From IMG/VR virus record IMGVR_UViG_3300043409_000763, positions 1-41,699 of that record: a DNA stretch of 41,699 bases. The stretch is one strand, 5' to 3'. Position 1 is the first letter of the stretch; each line of letters starts with the position of its first letter. Below, piece by piece: positions 8,324 through 18,028 of this stretch. The stretch is from a virus. A model generated the notes under the pieces. It was not told where the DNA came from and did no database searches. It saw only the letters and a list, made by a program, of their open reading frames with translations. The position numbers and the translations under genes are program-made.

Positions 8324-8856
8324 TGCCACCACGAAAAAACGTAAACCCAGACGGAAACAGTCAGTTTGACTTTAGCAAAGCTAAGTCGGCTATTCCATTT
8401 AGAACTCCAAACCTGACAAACCGAAGACCTGATATTAGTAACCTCAGGAACGATCCGAGAATGATGCAGGCTGGTGTGGCTAGCCCATGGAAAGCGATGG
8501 CCATGTTCACCGCTAAGCTCATTCGAAACGGACATACCGAAGATGCCCTTACGTCACTCAACGCCGCTATGCGAGTAGTGATGAAGGCTCCTAGGGGACC
8601 CGTTGCAACTAGGATGACTCGGGCAGTAGCAAGGGGTGGGATGGAAGAAGCAAACTCAGTTCTTAATGGAACACCATCAACGATCTCTTACCCTGGTATT
8701 AGAACTGTAGATGCATCAGCGTACTACCGGTCAATGTCTCAAATCCTTGGACGATACGCTGGACGTCTTCCGCTTACTTCAGGAGAGTCTGTTGCTGCTA
8801 GGGCAGCAGGCGTTGTACTAAAGAATCAAGCTAGGCTTTGGAGGAATATCAAGTAA
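8323..8856 (+). CDS. Basic hypothetical protein coupled to the giant protein
   Basis: 177 residues; the start overlaps the previous stop (TAATG), so translation is coupled. Rich in Arg, Lys and Asn with a disordered, basic N-terminus (PPRKNVNPDGN) and helical, alanine-rich remainder. No motif is recognised. The phrase ASPWKA also occurs as KSPWKA near the end of the 2400-residue protein, from a shared 14-base stretch, which may be chance. Its position between the giant protein and other basic small proteins suggests a virion or head-interior component. That is inference from context. Confidence 0.7.
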   Translation: MPPRKNVNPDGNSQFDFSKAKSAIPFRTPNLTNRRPDISNLRNDPRMMQAGVASPWKAMAMFTAKLIRNGHTEDALTSLNAAMRVVMKAPRGPVATRMTRAVARGGMEEANSVLNGTPSTISYPGIRTVDASAYYRSMSQILGRYAGRLPLTSGESVAARAAGVVLKNQARLWRNIK

Positions 8857-10088
8857 TGGCGCCACGTAGAAGCAACTTGATCCCAGACATGAGGGAGACG
8901 CGCTGGCCAACCCAGTCGTTCTCTAATCCGTACGGCCCGCAGAGGTATCGTACCCCTTCTATGGGTGGTGTCGCTAAGGCAAATAGCGGACTTGATATGG
9001 GTGGATTTCTTAAGTGGGGTTTCGGTGGTCCAGTAAGCCAGGAACAGAGACTTGTAAATCAGGCTAACGAGGACAAGTCTACAATAAACCTATTTGGAAA
9101 AACTGTCAAGACATCTGAAGTTATTGGCTTGGCTGCCACAGCTGCTCTTGGTGCTGCCGGTATCTATGCGGCACGAAGCGGCATGAAGGCTCGTGCATCT
9201 ACATCATCCTTAGCCGCATCAAGGGTTTCCAATGCTGCTACCATCTTAGCAAATCGCCGGGCTGCTGGCATTCAGTACAGAGATATTGTTGGCTATAACA
9301 GGGCAGCAAGGGTAGCGCGTGCTTCGACAAATGTTCGCGCTGCTCGACTTGTTCGAGCAGAGGCTGCGCTATTGGAATCAAACCCTCAACTCGCTCAGGC
9401 AGCTGGAGACAGAGCATACGCATTTAGGGCCGGCAGGACGATTAGATCAGAGATGGCGCAGTCGGGAACAATAGGTCGAGGTAGAAGGACTCTACCCAGC
9501 ATAGGATTTGGACCAAGACAAGTAGGGGCCAGAAGTTTCCCATACACAGATGGTCCGGCAGCAGGTTCGCACCACCAGTATACTCCAGTGAGCAGGTCAT
9601 TCCCAGGATCTAGGGACGGCGCAGAATGGCTTAGAAAGACTGAAGGATACTCGGATAGCTATGGGCGTACAGGTATGGAAAGACTAGTCGGGATGTATCC
9701 TGGAGGCGTTCCTAAGGGTGGATGGATGAGACAACCTAACCTTAGAAAGCGAACACCAACCCCTTCAAGGTGGGATACTGCACTTAAAGATCCTGTTATT
9801 AACGTTGGTGAAATGGAAGATGGACCACACAGGGATCGAGTAGTTTCTCTCCTCGATGATGCGACTGCCTTTAGGAACAGATCTGCCTGGAGACTTCAGG
9901 CAGATGGAAGGACCGCATTCCCTAAATCACACTCTTGGATTCACGATCCTGCATGGGCTCCTGAAGTTTACCAACTGAAAGTTATAAAGGCTGCTGAATC
10001 AAGAGCTAGATTGTCAGCACCTAAAAAGCGTATGGGATATGTCCACAGCTCAGTGGTCCCGCGCATTCAGTTAAAGAAAGGAAAGTAA
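8856..10088 (+). CDS. Basic protein with an alanine-rich hydrophobic helix; paralogue of 13559-14266
   Basis: I choose ATG 8856, which overlaps the previous stop as TAATG and has GGAGG upstream, over an in-frame ATG at 8838; the product is 410 residues. The first 70 residues are basic and Gly-rich. A likely membrane or packing helix follows (GLAATAALGAAGIYAARS), then a long Arg-rich region. The helix and its leading phrase (GKTVKTSEVI) align with the protein at 13559-14266, so the two are probably duplicates that diverged in their C-terminal parts. The last codons (10038-10069) are an exact copy of a 32-base stretch found again at 35546-35577, so the C-terminal tail may be a graft. A virion-associated role is inferred from the position. 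Confidence 0.7.
   Translation: MAPRRSNLIPDMRETRWPTQSFSNPYGPQRYRTPSMGGVAKANSGLDMGGFLKWGFGGPVSQEQRLVNQANEDKSTINLFGKTVKTSEVIGLAATAALGAAGIYAARSGMKARASTSSLAASRVSNAATILANRRAAGIQYRDIVGYNRAARVARASTNVRAARLVRAEAALLESNPQLAQAAGDRAYAFRAGRTIRSEMAQSGTIGRGRRTLPSIGFGPRQVGARSFPYTDGPAAGSHHQYTPVSRSFPGSRDGAEWLRKTEGYSDSYGRTGMERLVGMYPGGVPKGGWMRQPNLRKRTPTPSRWDTALKDPVINVGEMEDGPHRDRVVSLLDDATAFRNRSAWRLQADGRTAFPKSHSWIHDPAWAPEVYQLKVIKAAESRARLSAPKKRMGYVHSSVVPRIQLKKGK
10038..10069 (+). repeat. Copy A of a perfect 32-base long-distance repeat
   Basis: Starts TATGTCCACAGCTCAG and ends CGCGCATTCA; identical to 35546-35577. GG precedes both copies one mismatch upstream, and a gapped TAAAA(A)GCGT also precedes both. Here it is read in the frame of the basic protein's C-terminus (GYVHSSVVPRI). 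Confidence 0.95.
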
Positions 10089-10089
10089 C

Positions 10090-10238
10090 ATGCCGATGGT
10101 AGGTAAGAAGAAGTTTGCATACACCGCTAAGGGTAAGGCTGAGGCCAAGGAATATGCTTCAAAGTCTGGCAAGAAGATGGAAGACAAGGAAAAGGGCAAG
10201 GGTAAGTTTGTTCCGTTCAAGAAAGGAAAGAAGAAGTA

Positions 10239-10239
<1 letters not shown>
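10090..10239 (+). CDS. Tiny lysine-rich protein (49 residues)
   Basis: ATG 10090 follows AAAGGAAAG near the end of the previous gene and runs to TAA 10237-10239, whose last base starts the next gene. About a third of the residues are Lys, with the phrase KKFAYTAKGKAEAKEYASKS. Very short KKFxYTxxGxxxAK proteins of this kind are common among structural genes of aquatic short-tailed phages. Their function is unknown to me; DNA packing or head interior is a guess. The tight stop/start coupling on both sides supports it as real. Confidence 0.75.
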
Positions 10240-12065
<1,826 letters not shown>

Positions 12066-12069
<4 letters not shown>

Positions 12070-13100
12070 ATAAGCTAAAGATTGTAACTCAGACAGATAG
12101 CATTGAGAAGAATGATTGGATGGACGATTGTGGACCGTCAACTCTGATGGCTGCTGCTAACTTCTTAACCGGGTCTTCACTGAAGTCTAAAGATGGTATT
12201 GAAATCTTTGAGAAGGTCGGACGTAAGGATATTGACGGAAAAGGAACTCCATCATCTTTCTACCAGATTATAGAAGCTGCACATCTCGTTGGTGTTAAGG
12301 CTAGGTGGGCTAAAAGTTGGGACGATGTCCTAACGTCACTAAGCTCAGGGCTTGTAGTTTGCATCAATGTTGAGCAGGCTAAAGGATATCCATCGTCTGT
12401 ACAAATGAGCGCATGGCACAAAGCGCATCAGAAGCGCAACCCTGGCAAGACATACGGCCACTACACCTGCGCTGCAGGGTGGGAGGACAAGGCACAATGG
12501 GCGGACCCGACCATGAAAGGATCTGGGAAAGAGACATATGCTGTGGTGGTTTCGATTGCGGATCTGAAGGCAATCGCAAGCTCGAAGGGGGTTGCCCCAC
12601 ACAAGCGTTGCCTGATTTTCTCAGCAGCCCAGAAGAAGTCATCCGCACCTGTCCCAACTGCGGCTCCGGTCTCATCGACCGTGCCTGCAAGCTCATCTGC
12701 TCCTGTGGTTACTACGCCTCCTGCTCAGACTATCTCTAGCTCCCCCGTACAGGTCGATTTGCAGCCCGTAGGGGCCGTCAAGGTACCGTCAGTGGTCAAG
12801 ACAGCACCAGCACCAATAGACCCCGCCCTTGCCCTTAAAGTCGCCTGGGGTATTGTCGGCAAAATAAAGGCGGCTAGAGGAGATAAAACGATGAAAGATC
12901 AAATCATCGCTGCCGGCCTGGATGCGATTCAGGCTGCCCTATCAACCGCTATCGCGGTTTTCCTAGGTCTTGGAGTAAGTATCTTTGACCTTAGCGGCGA
13001 CGGCTTGAAGGCAGTTGCAGCATCGGCCATTAGTGCCGCACTGCTCGTGCTTCAGCGCTGGCTCGACGAGGACAACGTTCGCTATGGCCGCACTCGTTAA
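12066..13100 (+). CDS. Fused lysin: C39-like cysteine peptidase, Pro/Ser linker and holin-like C-terminus
   Basis: 344 residues, start coupled by ATGA. Residues 1-188 look like a papain-fold C39-type peptidase: catalytic Cys22 in DDCGPSTL, His132 in YGHYTCAAGW and Asp147 in WADPT. This suggests an endolysin cleaving peptide bonds of peptidoglycan. Residues about 191-252 are a low-complexity Ala/Pro/Ser/Val/Thr linker. Residues 276-344 (MKDQIIAAGLDAIQAAL, FLGLGVSIFDLSGDG, ISAALLVLQRWLDED) look like a small two-helix holin of r1t type. An internal Shine-Dalgarno and ATG at 12891 could release that holin alone. The linker DNA also holds a zinc-ribbon frame (12608-12739). Peptidase, fusion and internal start are visible; the substrate is inferred. 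Confidence 0.8.
12608..12739 (+). CDS. Possible overprinted zinc-ribbon protein in another frame of the lysin linker
   Basis: In the frame that opens at about 12413 and closes at TAG 12737-12739, the 43 codons from a TTG at 12608 end with TCPNCGSGL and then CKLICSCGYYASCSDYL. The spacing is C-x2-C-x8-C-x3-C-x1-C-x5-C, ending SDY. This strongly resembles a known class of small zinc ribbons (CPxCG, then CKxxC, CGYF, CSD). The lysin frame over the same DNA reads only Ala, Pro, Ser, Val and Thr. The start is uncertain: TTG starts are used elsewhere in this phage, but no good ribosome site precedes 12608, and an ATG at 12413 would give 108 residues. It may be a live overlapping gene or the fossil of one. 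Confidence 0.45.
   Translation: MPDFLSSPEEVIRTCPNCGSGLIDRACKLICSCGYYASCSDYL
12877..12893 (+). promoter_or_regulatory. Internal ribosome-binding site and start inside the lysin gene
   Basis: GAGGAG (12877-12882), eight bases, then ATG (12891), in frame with the lysin. Strength and spacing equal those of the phage's normal gene starts. The site falls exactly at the border between linker and holin-like domain. Confidence 0.65.
12891..13100 (+). CDS. Candidate stand-alone holin from an internal start
   Basis: 69 residues, the C-terminal end of the fused lysin. Two amphipathic or hydrophobic helices (residues about 8-30 and 38-58 of this product) flank a short turn with FDLSGDG and end in a charged tail (RWLDEDNVRYGRTR), as in r1t-type holins. 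If made, full-length and short forms share one frame, like dual-start holin genes. The internal ribosome site is the evidence. Whether it is used in the cell is inference. Confidence 0.5.
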   Translation: MKDQIIAAGLDAIQAALSTAIAVFLGLGVSIFDLSGDGLKAVAASAISAALLVLQRWLDEDNVRYGRTR

Positions 13101-13572
13101 CCTAGCACCAGTACTGGAACGATGCGCTGCATGCCGCAGCCCATTTGTAGACCAGATCAACCAGAAGATGTCAAACGGCCTAGCTGACACCAAAGTAGCA
13201 TCATGGCTTAAAGAACAAGGCGCTTACATTTCAAGGATCACCTTGGGTCAGCATAAGCGGTCCCACTTAACAACAGAGTATCAGGCTGCCAAGGCCGAGG
13301 TGATTAAGAAGTTTAAGAAGAATCAGCAAACAATGAAAGCTAATGGTGATCTCGCAGATCTTGTGAGAAACCAGGTTATGGCAATGGTGGACGCCGGAGA
13401 ACTAATGCCAACATTGGCAGAAGGTCTTCGCGCCCAGGAGATGATCGACCGACGTGTTGAAAAGTCGGCTGACAGGGAACTGTCTGTAACTTTAGCTGGC
13501 ATCTTGGGCGGAGGCCCGATTGTCCAGATGATTGAAATGCAAGCAGAGGAGATCACAGATGGCAACACGTAA
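13084..13572 (+). CDS. Putative small terminase or DNA-binding protein with CxxC...HxxxH finger
   Basis: I choose ATG 13084 (162 residues). The frame is also open upstream but there only mirrors the holin. Residues 14-61 contain C14-x2-C17 and H57-x3-H61 around a helical segment (GLADTKVASWLKEQG), a likely zinc-stabilised helix-turn-helix. The rest is helical and acidic. Small terminase subunits have an N-terminal DNA-binding domain and helical oligomerisation region, and this gene lies three genes before the large terminase. Overlaps the lysin end by 17 bases and the next gene by 14. A transcription regulator is the main alternative. Confidence 0.5.
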   Translation: MAALVNLAPVLERCAACRSPFVDQINQKMSNGLADTKVASWLKEQGAYISRITLGQHKRSHLTTEYQAAKAEVIKKFKKNQQTMKANGDLADLVRNQVMAMVDAGELMPTLAEGLRAQEMIDRRVEKSADRELSVTLAGILGGGPIVQMIEMQAEEITDGNT

Positions 13573-14266
13573 GGGAGGTCCAGGTAGATGGGGAGTTGGA
13601 CAAAATCCAGGAAGTCTTAACAACTCTCCGTTCAAGGGATCGGATCCTATTTCTCAGATCGCATCATTCGCTTGGAGACTACCTGGCGCTGTTGCTAGTG
13701 GTCGCAAGATGAATGGCAAGAAGGTTAGCGCTGAAGAGTTGGGTGGACTTGCTGCAGCGGCTGCACTTACCGCTGCTGGTATTTATGCCAGCAGGAGTGC
13801 CGGCCGAACATTGCCACGAACCCCAGGCGCACGACCGATGACCACTGCAGAGCGCAGCGTTGCTGTGACTCGTGCAGGTAGGACTGGCGTTGGCAAGATT
13901 GGACCAAGCATCAAGCCGCAAGATCCAACTTACACAGCCCGTGGCGAGGCACTTTCGTCTTATCAAAAAGCCATTTATCATGCTCAGTCGGTACTTAGCA
14001 GACGTAAACTACAAGACCCTAGAGTTCCAGCACATGCGAGACAGGTAAATATGTCTCCGGCGGCTGCCGCAAGGGCTAGGCGTATCATGGGTCAGGTTGA
14101 GCAAGATCGGATTGAGCGAGCAGCAATAAGAAACCAAGCATGGACATTCTTTGCAGGCAGAGGTGGTCGCGCTAGGATTAAAGACCTTGACCGGGTATAC
14201 GAAGGATACCTTACTAATATGGTAGATCCTTCTAGTATTCGTAAGAATCCTAGAAAAAATAAGTAA
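13559..14266 (+). CDS. Basic protein with alanine-rich helix; paralogue of 8856-10088
   Basis: Start at ATG 13559 (235 residues) after GAGGAG, rather than an ATG at 13532. A basic Gly/Arg-rich N-terminus is followed by GKKVSAEELG and GLAAAAALTAAGIYASRS, matching the earlier protein (GKTVKTSEVI, GLAATAALGAAGIYAARS). The remainder is Arg-rich and unlike the paralogue. Probably a minor virion protein with a membrane-seeking or packing helix. No enzyme motif is visible. Confidence 0.7.
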   Translation: MATRKGGPGRWGVGQNPGSLNNSPFKGSDPISQIASFAWRLPGAVASGRKMNGKKVSAEELGGLAAAAALTAAGIYASRSAGRTLPRTPGARPMTTAERSVAVTRAGRTGVGKIGPSIKPQDPTYTARGEALSSYQKAIYHAQSVLSRRKLQDPRVPAHARQVNMSPAAAARARRIMGQVEQDRIERAAIRNQAWTFFAGRGGRARIKDLDRVYEGYLTNMVDPSSIRKNPRKNK

Positions 14267-14559
14267 TGCCTAAGTCACCAGCATGGACTCGCAAGGAAGG
14301 TAAGAACCCCAAGGGCGGCTTGAACGCCAAGGGTCGTGCCTCCTACAAGGGCGGCACCCTTAAGGCCCCTGTCAAGTCTGGTGACAACCCACGCCGTGCC
14401 TCATTCCTAGCCCGTATGGGCGGGATGCCAGGACCAGAGAAGGACGAAAAGGGAAGACCGACCCGTCTACTCCTAAGCCTGCAGGCATGGGGAGCAAGCA
14501 GTAAGGCCGACGCAAAGCGTAAGGCGGCTGCGATTAGCGCTAGAAATAAGGGCAAGTGA
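14266..14559 (+). CDS. Small basic protein, resembles DUF6321
   Basis: 97 residues; start within TAATG. The N-terminal phrase SPAWTRKEGKNPKGGLNAKG and the segment RRASFLARMGGMPG match, from memory, a family of about 100-residue basic proteins found beside terminase genes of cyanophages and pelagiphages. The biochemical role is unknown. The next gene, the large terminase, starts inside its stop (GTGA), suggesting a packaging or head-related job. Confidence 0.75.
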   Translation: MPKSPAWTRKEGKNPKGGLNAKGRASYKGGTLKAPVKSGDNPRRASFLARMGGMPGPEKDEKGRPTRLLLSLQAWGASSKADAKRKAAAISARNKGK

Positions 14560-16046
14560 ATGTAACTAGCGATGCGGCCAGAGACTTGGCTGCAGGCAGA
14601 AATGATCCCGTCTTCTTTGCCAAGCGTTGGCTAGGTATTGAACTTCATGCCGGTCAGACTGCATGGGTGGAAGGTATAGCTGCACGCGATGAGTCCGGAT
14701 GGCGGCCAAAGTATCTTACTACTGTCTGCTCTGCTGGCAACCGTGCTGGCAAGACTCTTGGAATGGCAGTTGCAGTATTCCACAGCGCATTTTACAAGCT
14801 TGGCGTTCAGCCGCCAGACGGTACTGAGAAGGACGCCATGCGATGGCAGACTGCTCCGTACGAGTGGTATCACGTAGGTATTCAACAGGAGACAGCGGAG
14901 TTGGTTCACCGCGAAATCTCGATGATTCTAGAGGGCGGACACCCGGCACAGAGAGGCCGGGGCTGCCCTCTAATCTCTGAAATAGGTAGAGTGGTTGACC
15001 ACGTTAGGAAATACCGAGGGGAATACCTTTGGCTGCAGTTCCATCCTCTGGTAGGCGGGGCCAATGTTCACTTCAGAACCACCCAGGATAAGGCTAAGGC
15101 CTTGCTTGGCAAGGACATGAACGGCATCTCCTTTGACGAAGCGGCCTTTGAGCCTCACCTAATGCAGATCTATCAAGAAGTTCTAAACCTTCGGCGCCTG
15201 TCAACTGGGGGCCAGCTCCACTTTATCGGTACTCCTACTGAGGGAATCAACGATTACGCTGATTTGTGGGAGATGGGCAATCCAAAGAGGGAGGATAAGG
15301 ACCCACAGGTATTCTCTTTTAGGCTATCTACTAGGGATAATGTCGGTTACGGCTTGACACCGGACACGTTTGACGCTATCCTACGTCAACAAGCAGATTA
15401 TCTTATTGCTCAGAACGTAGATGGATTCTTCATTGAATCCAGAGAAGCATTCTTTTCTTCTGAAACTGTAGAAGCTTGCTTCACAGATCTACCAGAAGAA
15501 GCCCAGCCCGTAGCGCGAAGGCGATACGTCCAAGGGTGCGATCCTGGTATTGCATCAGATTCAACATGGGCAATCATCCTTGACTACACAGAGAAGAACA
15601 GGATTCGAGGAGTGAGGGCCCGGACCAGGTCTGGCAAGCAGACCATTCAGGCAGTAGTAAACATGGTTCGAGAGAATCATCTCCTATTCAACCAAGACTC
15701 CAGCTGCGTCACCATTGTTGATGAAACTGGATTTGGTGGAAAGCTATTTAAGCAAGAGTTCAGCGTAATCAAGCCCATCCGTGGCTATGACTTCGGTGGC
15801 ACAAAGGCCAAGAAACTTGATCTCCTGTCCGACCTGCGAACGGCTATTGACCGGAAGCAGTTGATGTTCCCCAGGATTGGAGTTTGGCTACGTCTACGCC
15901 GTCAACTTCTATCCTACAAGTTGGATGACAAGAAGCTGGAGCAAGATGCCGTTATGGCACTAGCAATCGCCCTTCGTCATGCGGTGCGAAACTCAAGCGA
16001 TCATTTGGAAAGCCCAACGTTTAGTTATTTTGGAGGTTCTGATTAA
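14556..16046 (+). CDS. terL: Terminase large subunit
   Basis: 496 residues from a GTG start overlapping the previous stop. ATPase domain: Walker A SAGNRAGKT (59-67), Walker B GISFDEAAF (190-198) with its catalytic Glu, and coupling motif FIGTPTEG (223-230). Nuclease domain of RNase H fold: Asp329 in GCDPGIASDS, Asp389 in TIVDETGFGGK and Asp464 in LEQDAVMA, the usual acidic triad. Together they drive DNA into the prohead and cut it. All key residues are present and the length is normal. Directly followed by the portal gene. Confidence 0.95.
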   Translation: MNVTSDAARDLAAGRNDPVFFAKRWLGIELHAGQTAWVEGIAARDESGWRPKYLTTVCSAGNRAGKTLGMAVAVFHSAFYKLGVQPPDGTEKDAMRWQTAPYEWYHVGIQQETAELVHREISMILEGGHPAQRGRGCPLISEIGRVVDHVRKYRGEYLWLQFHPLVGGANVHFRTTQDKAKALLGKDMNGISFDEAAFEPHLMQIYQEVLNLRRLSTGGQLHFIGTPTEGINDYADLWEMGNPKREDKDPQVFSFRLSTRDNVGYGLTPDTFDAILRQQADYLIAQNVDGFFIESREAFFSSETVEACFTDLPEEAQPVARRRYVQGCDPGIASDSTWAIILDYTEKNRIRGVRARTRSGKQTIQAVVNMVRENHLLFNQDSSCVTIVDETGFGGKLFKQEFSVIKPIRGYDFGGTKAKKLDLLSDLRTAIDRKQLMFPRIGVWLRLRRQLLSYKLDDKKLEQDAVMALAIALRHAVRNSSDHLESPTFSYFGGSD

Positions 16047-18028
16047 TGGCTAAAGCTAAGGTAACCCTACCAGAGGAGAGCAAGCGAGCGGTAAACCTTG
16101 CCTCTGCGTCCCTTCAGATGCAGGGTCTGGACCCAAACGTTGATCCAACCTTCCAGATTATCTCAGAAGCGTATAACCGAAAGCAGATGCAGGAACCAGA
16201 GATGGCCCGCCTGCGCGCTCAGTTCCGTCGACATGACCACTTCTACTACCCGTCTACAGTTACACTGGGTGGGGCTGACCACTGGGCAGAAGACCCGAGC
16301 GCTCGAACTGCCGGTAAGGCACACGTTTCTGTTAACCTTCATCCGTCGTATGTCAACATCCCTGCTTCAATCCAGGCGATCCAGCCTATCATCAACTACG
16401 TAGCAACAGACCTAAGCAAAGAGGGTCGCATGTCAGCCGCTCGTCGAGAGCGGCTTTTCTTTGCCTGGGCTGAGAACAACGAGTTTGATGTGCGCATGGA
16501 AGAGGCATGTCTATACAAGTGCCTCTACGGACACACCGCTGCTAAGATCTCGTGGGACAGCAAGCGAGGAATCCCTAAGCTACAAATCATTGACACACCA
16601 GAGAACCTATACATGGGTTTCGGTGACTCAAACTACAACCGAGTAGACTGGGCTGTCTACAGCTACGGCCTAAGCCCACAGGCGGCGGAAGAAGACTTTG
16701 GCATCTCGGTTATCCCAGTTCAAGACGGCAACAAGTGGTGGCCATACACAGCATCTGCAAGCCACAGCGATCCACTTGCAAACATGTACACCAAGGAGTT
16801 TCAGCGACAGCCTAACAAGATCAATACAGCCTATGACGATATGAAGATCCAGGTTCTGGACTACTGGTACAAGGTACCAACTAAGGCCGGTCAGGCACCA
16901 CTTGTGATGAACGCCCTCATTGTTGGAAACTCTCTTGTTTCACAGACTAAGCACCCAGAACTGGCCGGTGAACTACCGTACGTTGTTCTTCGGAACAGCA
17001 TTGTCCCTGGAAGCCCGTACGGCCGATCAGAACTATTTGACGTAGAGCAGCTTCTCCGGGAGAAGGACGAGCGAATCACTGCTCAGGCCCAGATGATCCA
17101 GTCGATTGTCGGCGGACAGATGTGGCAGCTCGTCGGAGGCGACGCACCAGACGAGGTGCCGGCAAACGCCATTCCGAAGCCGGGCCGCGTTGCGACACCG
17201 GGACCTGGCAACGAACTGCGAGCCATTCAACCATTCATCCCCCAGTTCCAGATCGAGGACTACAACCGACGCATTGACCGAGAGATTGCAGTCGTCACTG
17301 GGCTGAACGACCTCCTCCTTGGCCTCGCTCCATCAAGCGTTCTTGGTTCCAGCCGTGCTATCGCATCGCTTGTTGCCAACTACGAGCAGCGCATTGCTCC
17401 AAAGCGCAAGCTTCTATACTCTTGGATCAAGCGCGTGTGGGAGATCAGCGCTCGAATGTGGGAGTCCCTAGACCCTTCGGTCGCTGAGATCATCCAGGGC
17501 GAGTATCGCCTTGAAGTAACCCCTCCAGAACTTACGCCGCGAGATACACTTGAACTTGCACAGACTGCACTCAACCTTGTTCAGGGTCGAATCTGGTCTG
17601 CCGAGCGCGCAATGGATCGAGTTGGCGTAGAGGACCCAGAAGGTGAGAAGGATCTGATCCGCGACGAGCAGACAGACGCCACACTCAACCCTGCTGCTGT
17701 AATGACTATGGGTAACCTCATGGCACTATTCCAGCAGCTTCAAATGCAGGGAGTCCAGATGCAACAGATGCAGGCCCAACAGATGCAGGCTGCCCAGCAA
17801 CTACAGGCTCAGCAGGAAAGCGCCATGAACGCCTTCCGTCAGCAGGGAGCGCCTGGTGGCCAGCCAATGATGAACGGCGGAGAGATGGGCGGTCTGCCAC
17901 CAGAGATGATGCCTGGAAACGCACAAGCTCCTGGTTCATCAATGCCTAACGCAGCACAGGGTTCACCCGACGCTCAGTCTCAGCAACTACCGCCAGAACT
18001 CCTGGCAGCACTTGGTGGAGGTCAGTAA
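16046..18028 (+). CDS. Portal protein
   Basis: 660 residues, start in TAATG after the terminase. Typical portal features: an alpha/beta wing region (residues about 60-330), EDYNRRIDREIAVVTGLNDL near the middle, then a long stem and crown helical region (ISARMWESL onward). The last 100 residues are Met/Gln-rich (QMQGVQMQQMQAQQMQ) and then Gly/Pro/Met-rich and disordered, a likely crown extension. It forms the dodecameric ring at one capsid vertex through which DNA enters and leaves. Identification rests on position after terL, length and the VVTGLND-like phrase. Confidence 0.85.
   Translation: MAKAKVTLPEESKRAVNLASASLQMQGLDPNVDPTFQIISEAYNRKQMQEPEMARLRAQFRRHDHFYYPSTVTLGGADHWAEDPSARTAGKAHVSVNLHPSYVNIPASIQAIQPIINYVATDLSKEGRMSAARRERLFFAWAENNEFDVRMEEACLYKCLYGHTAAKISWDSKRGIPKLQIIDTPENLYMGFGDSNYNRVDWAVYSYGLSPQAAEEDFGISVIPVQDGNKWWPYTASASHSDPLANMYTKEFQRQPNKINTAYDDMKIQVLDYWYKVPTKAGQAPLVMNALIVGNSLVSQTKHPELAGELPYVVLRNSIVPGSPYGRSELFDVEQLLREKDERITAQAQMIQSIVGGQMWQLVGGDAPDEVPANAIPKPGRVATPGPGNELRAIQPFIPQFQIEDYNRRIDREIAVVTGLNDLLLGLAPSSVLGSSRAIASLVANYEQRIAPKRKLLYSWIKRVWEISARMWESLDPSVAEIIQGEYRLEVTPPELTPRDTLELAQTALNLVQGRIWSAERAMDRVGVEDPEGEKDLIRDEQTDATLNPAAVMTMGNLMALFQQLQMQGVQMQQMQAQQMQAAQQLQAQQESAMNAFRQQGAPGGQPMMNGGEMGGLPPEMMPGNAQAPGSSMPNAAQGSPDAQSQQLPPELLAALGGGQ

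Noticed and set aside
13015-13083. N-terminal extension of the putative small terminase (MQHRPLVPHC)
   Set aside because: It only mirrors the holin codons; ATG 13084 gives a protein starting just before the CxxC finger.
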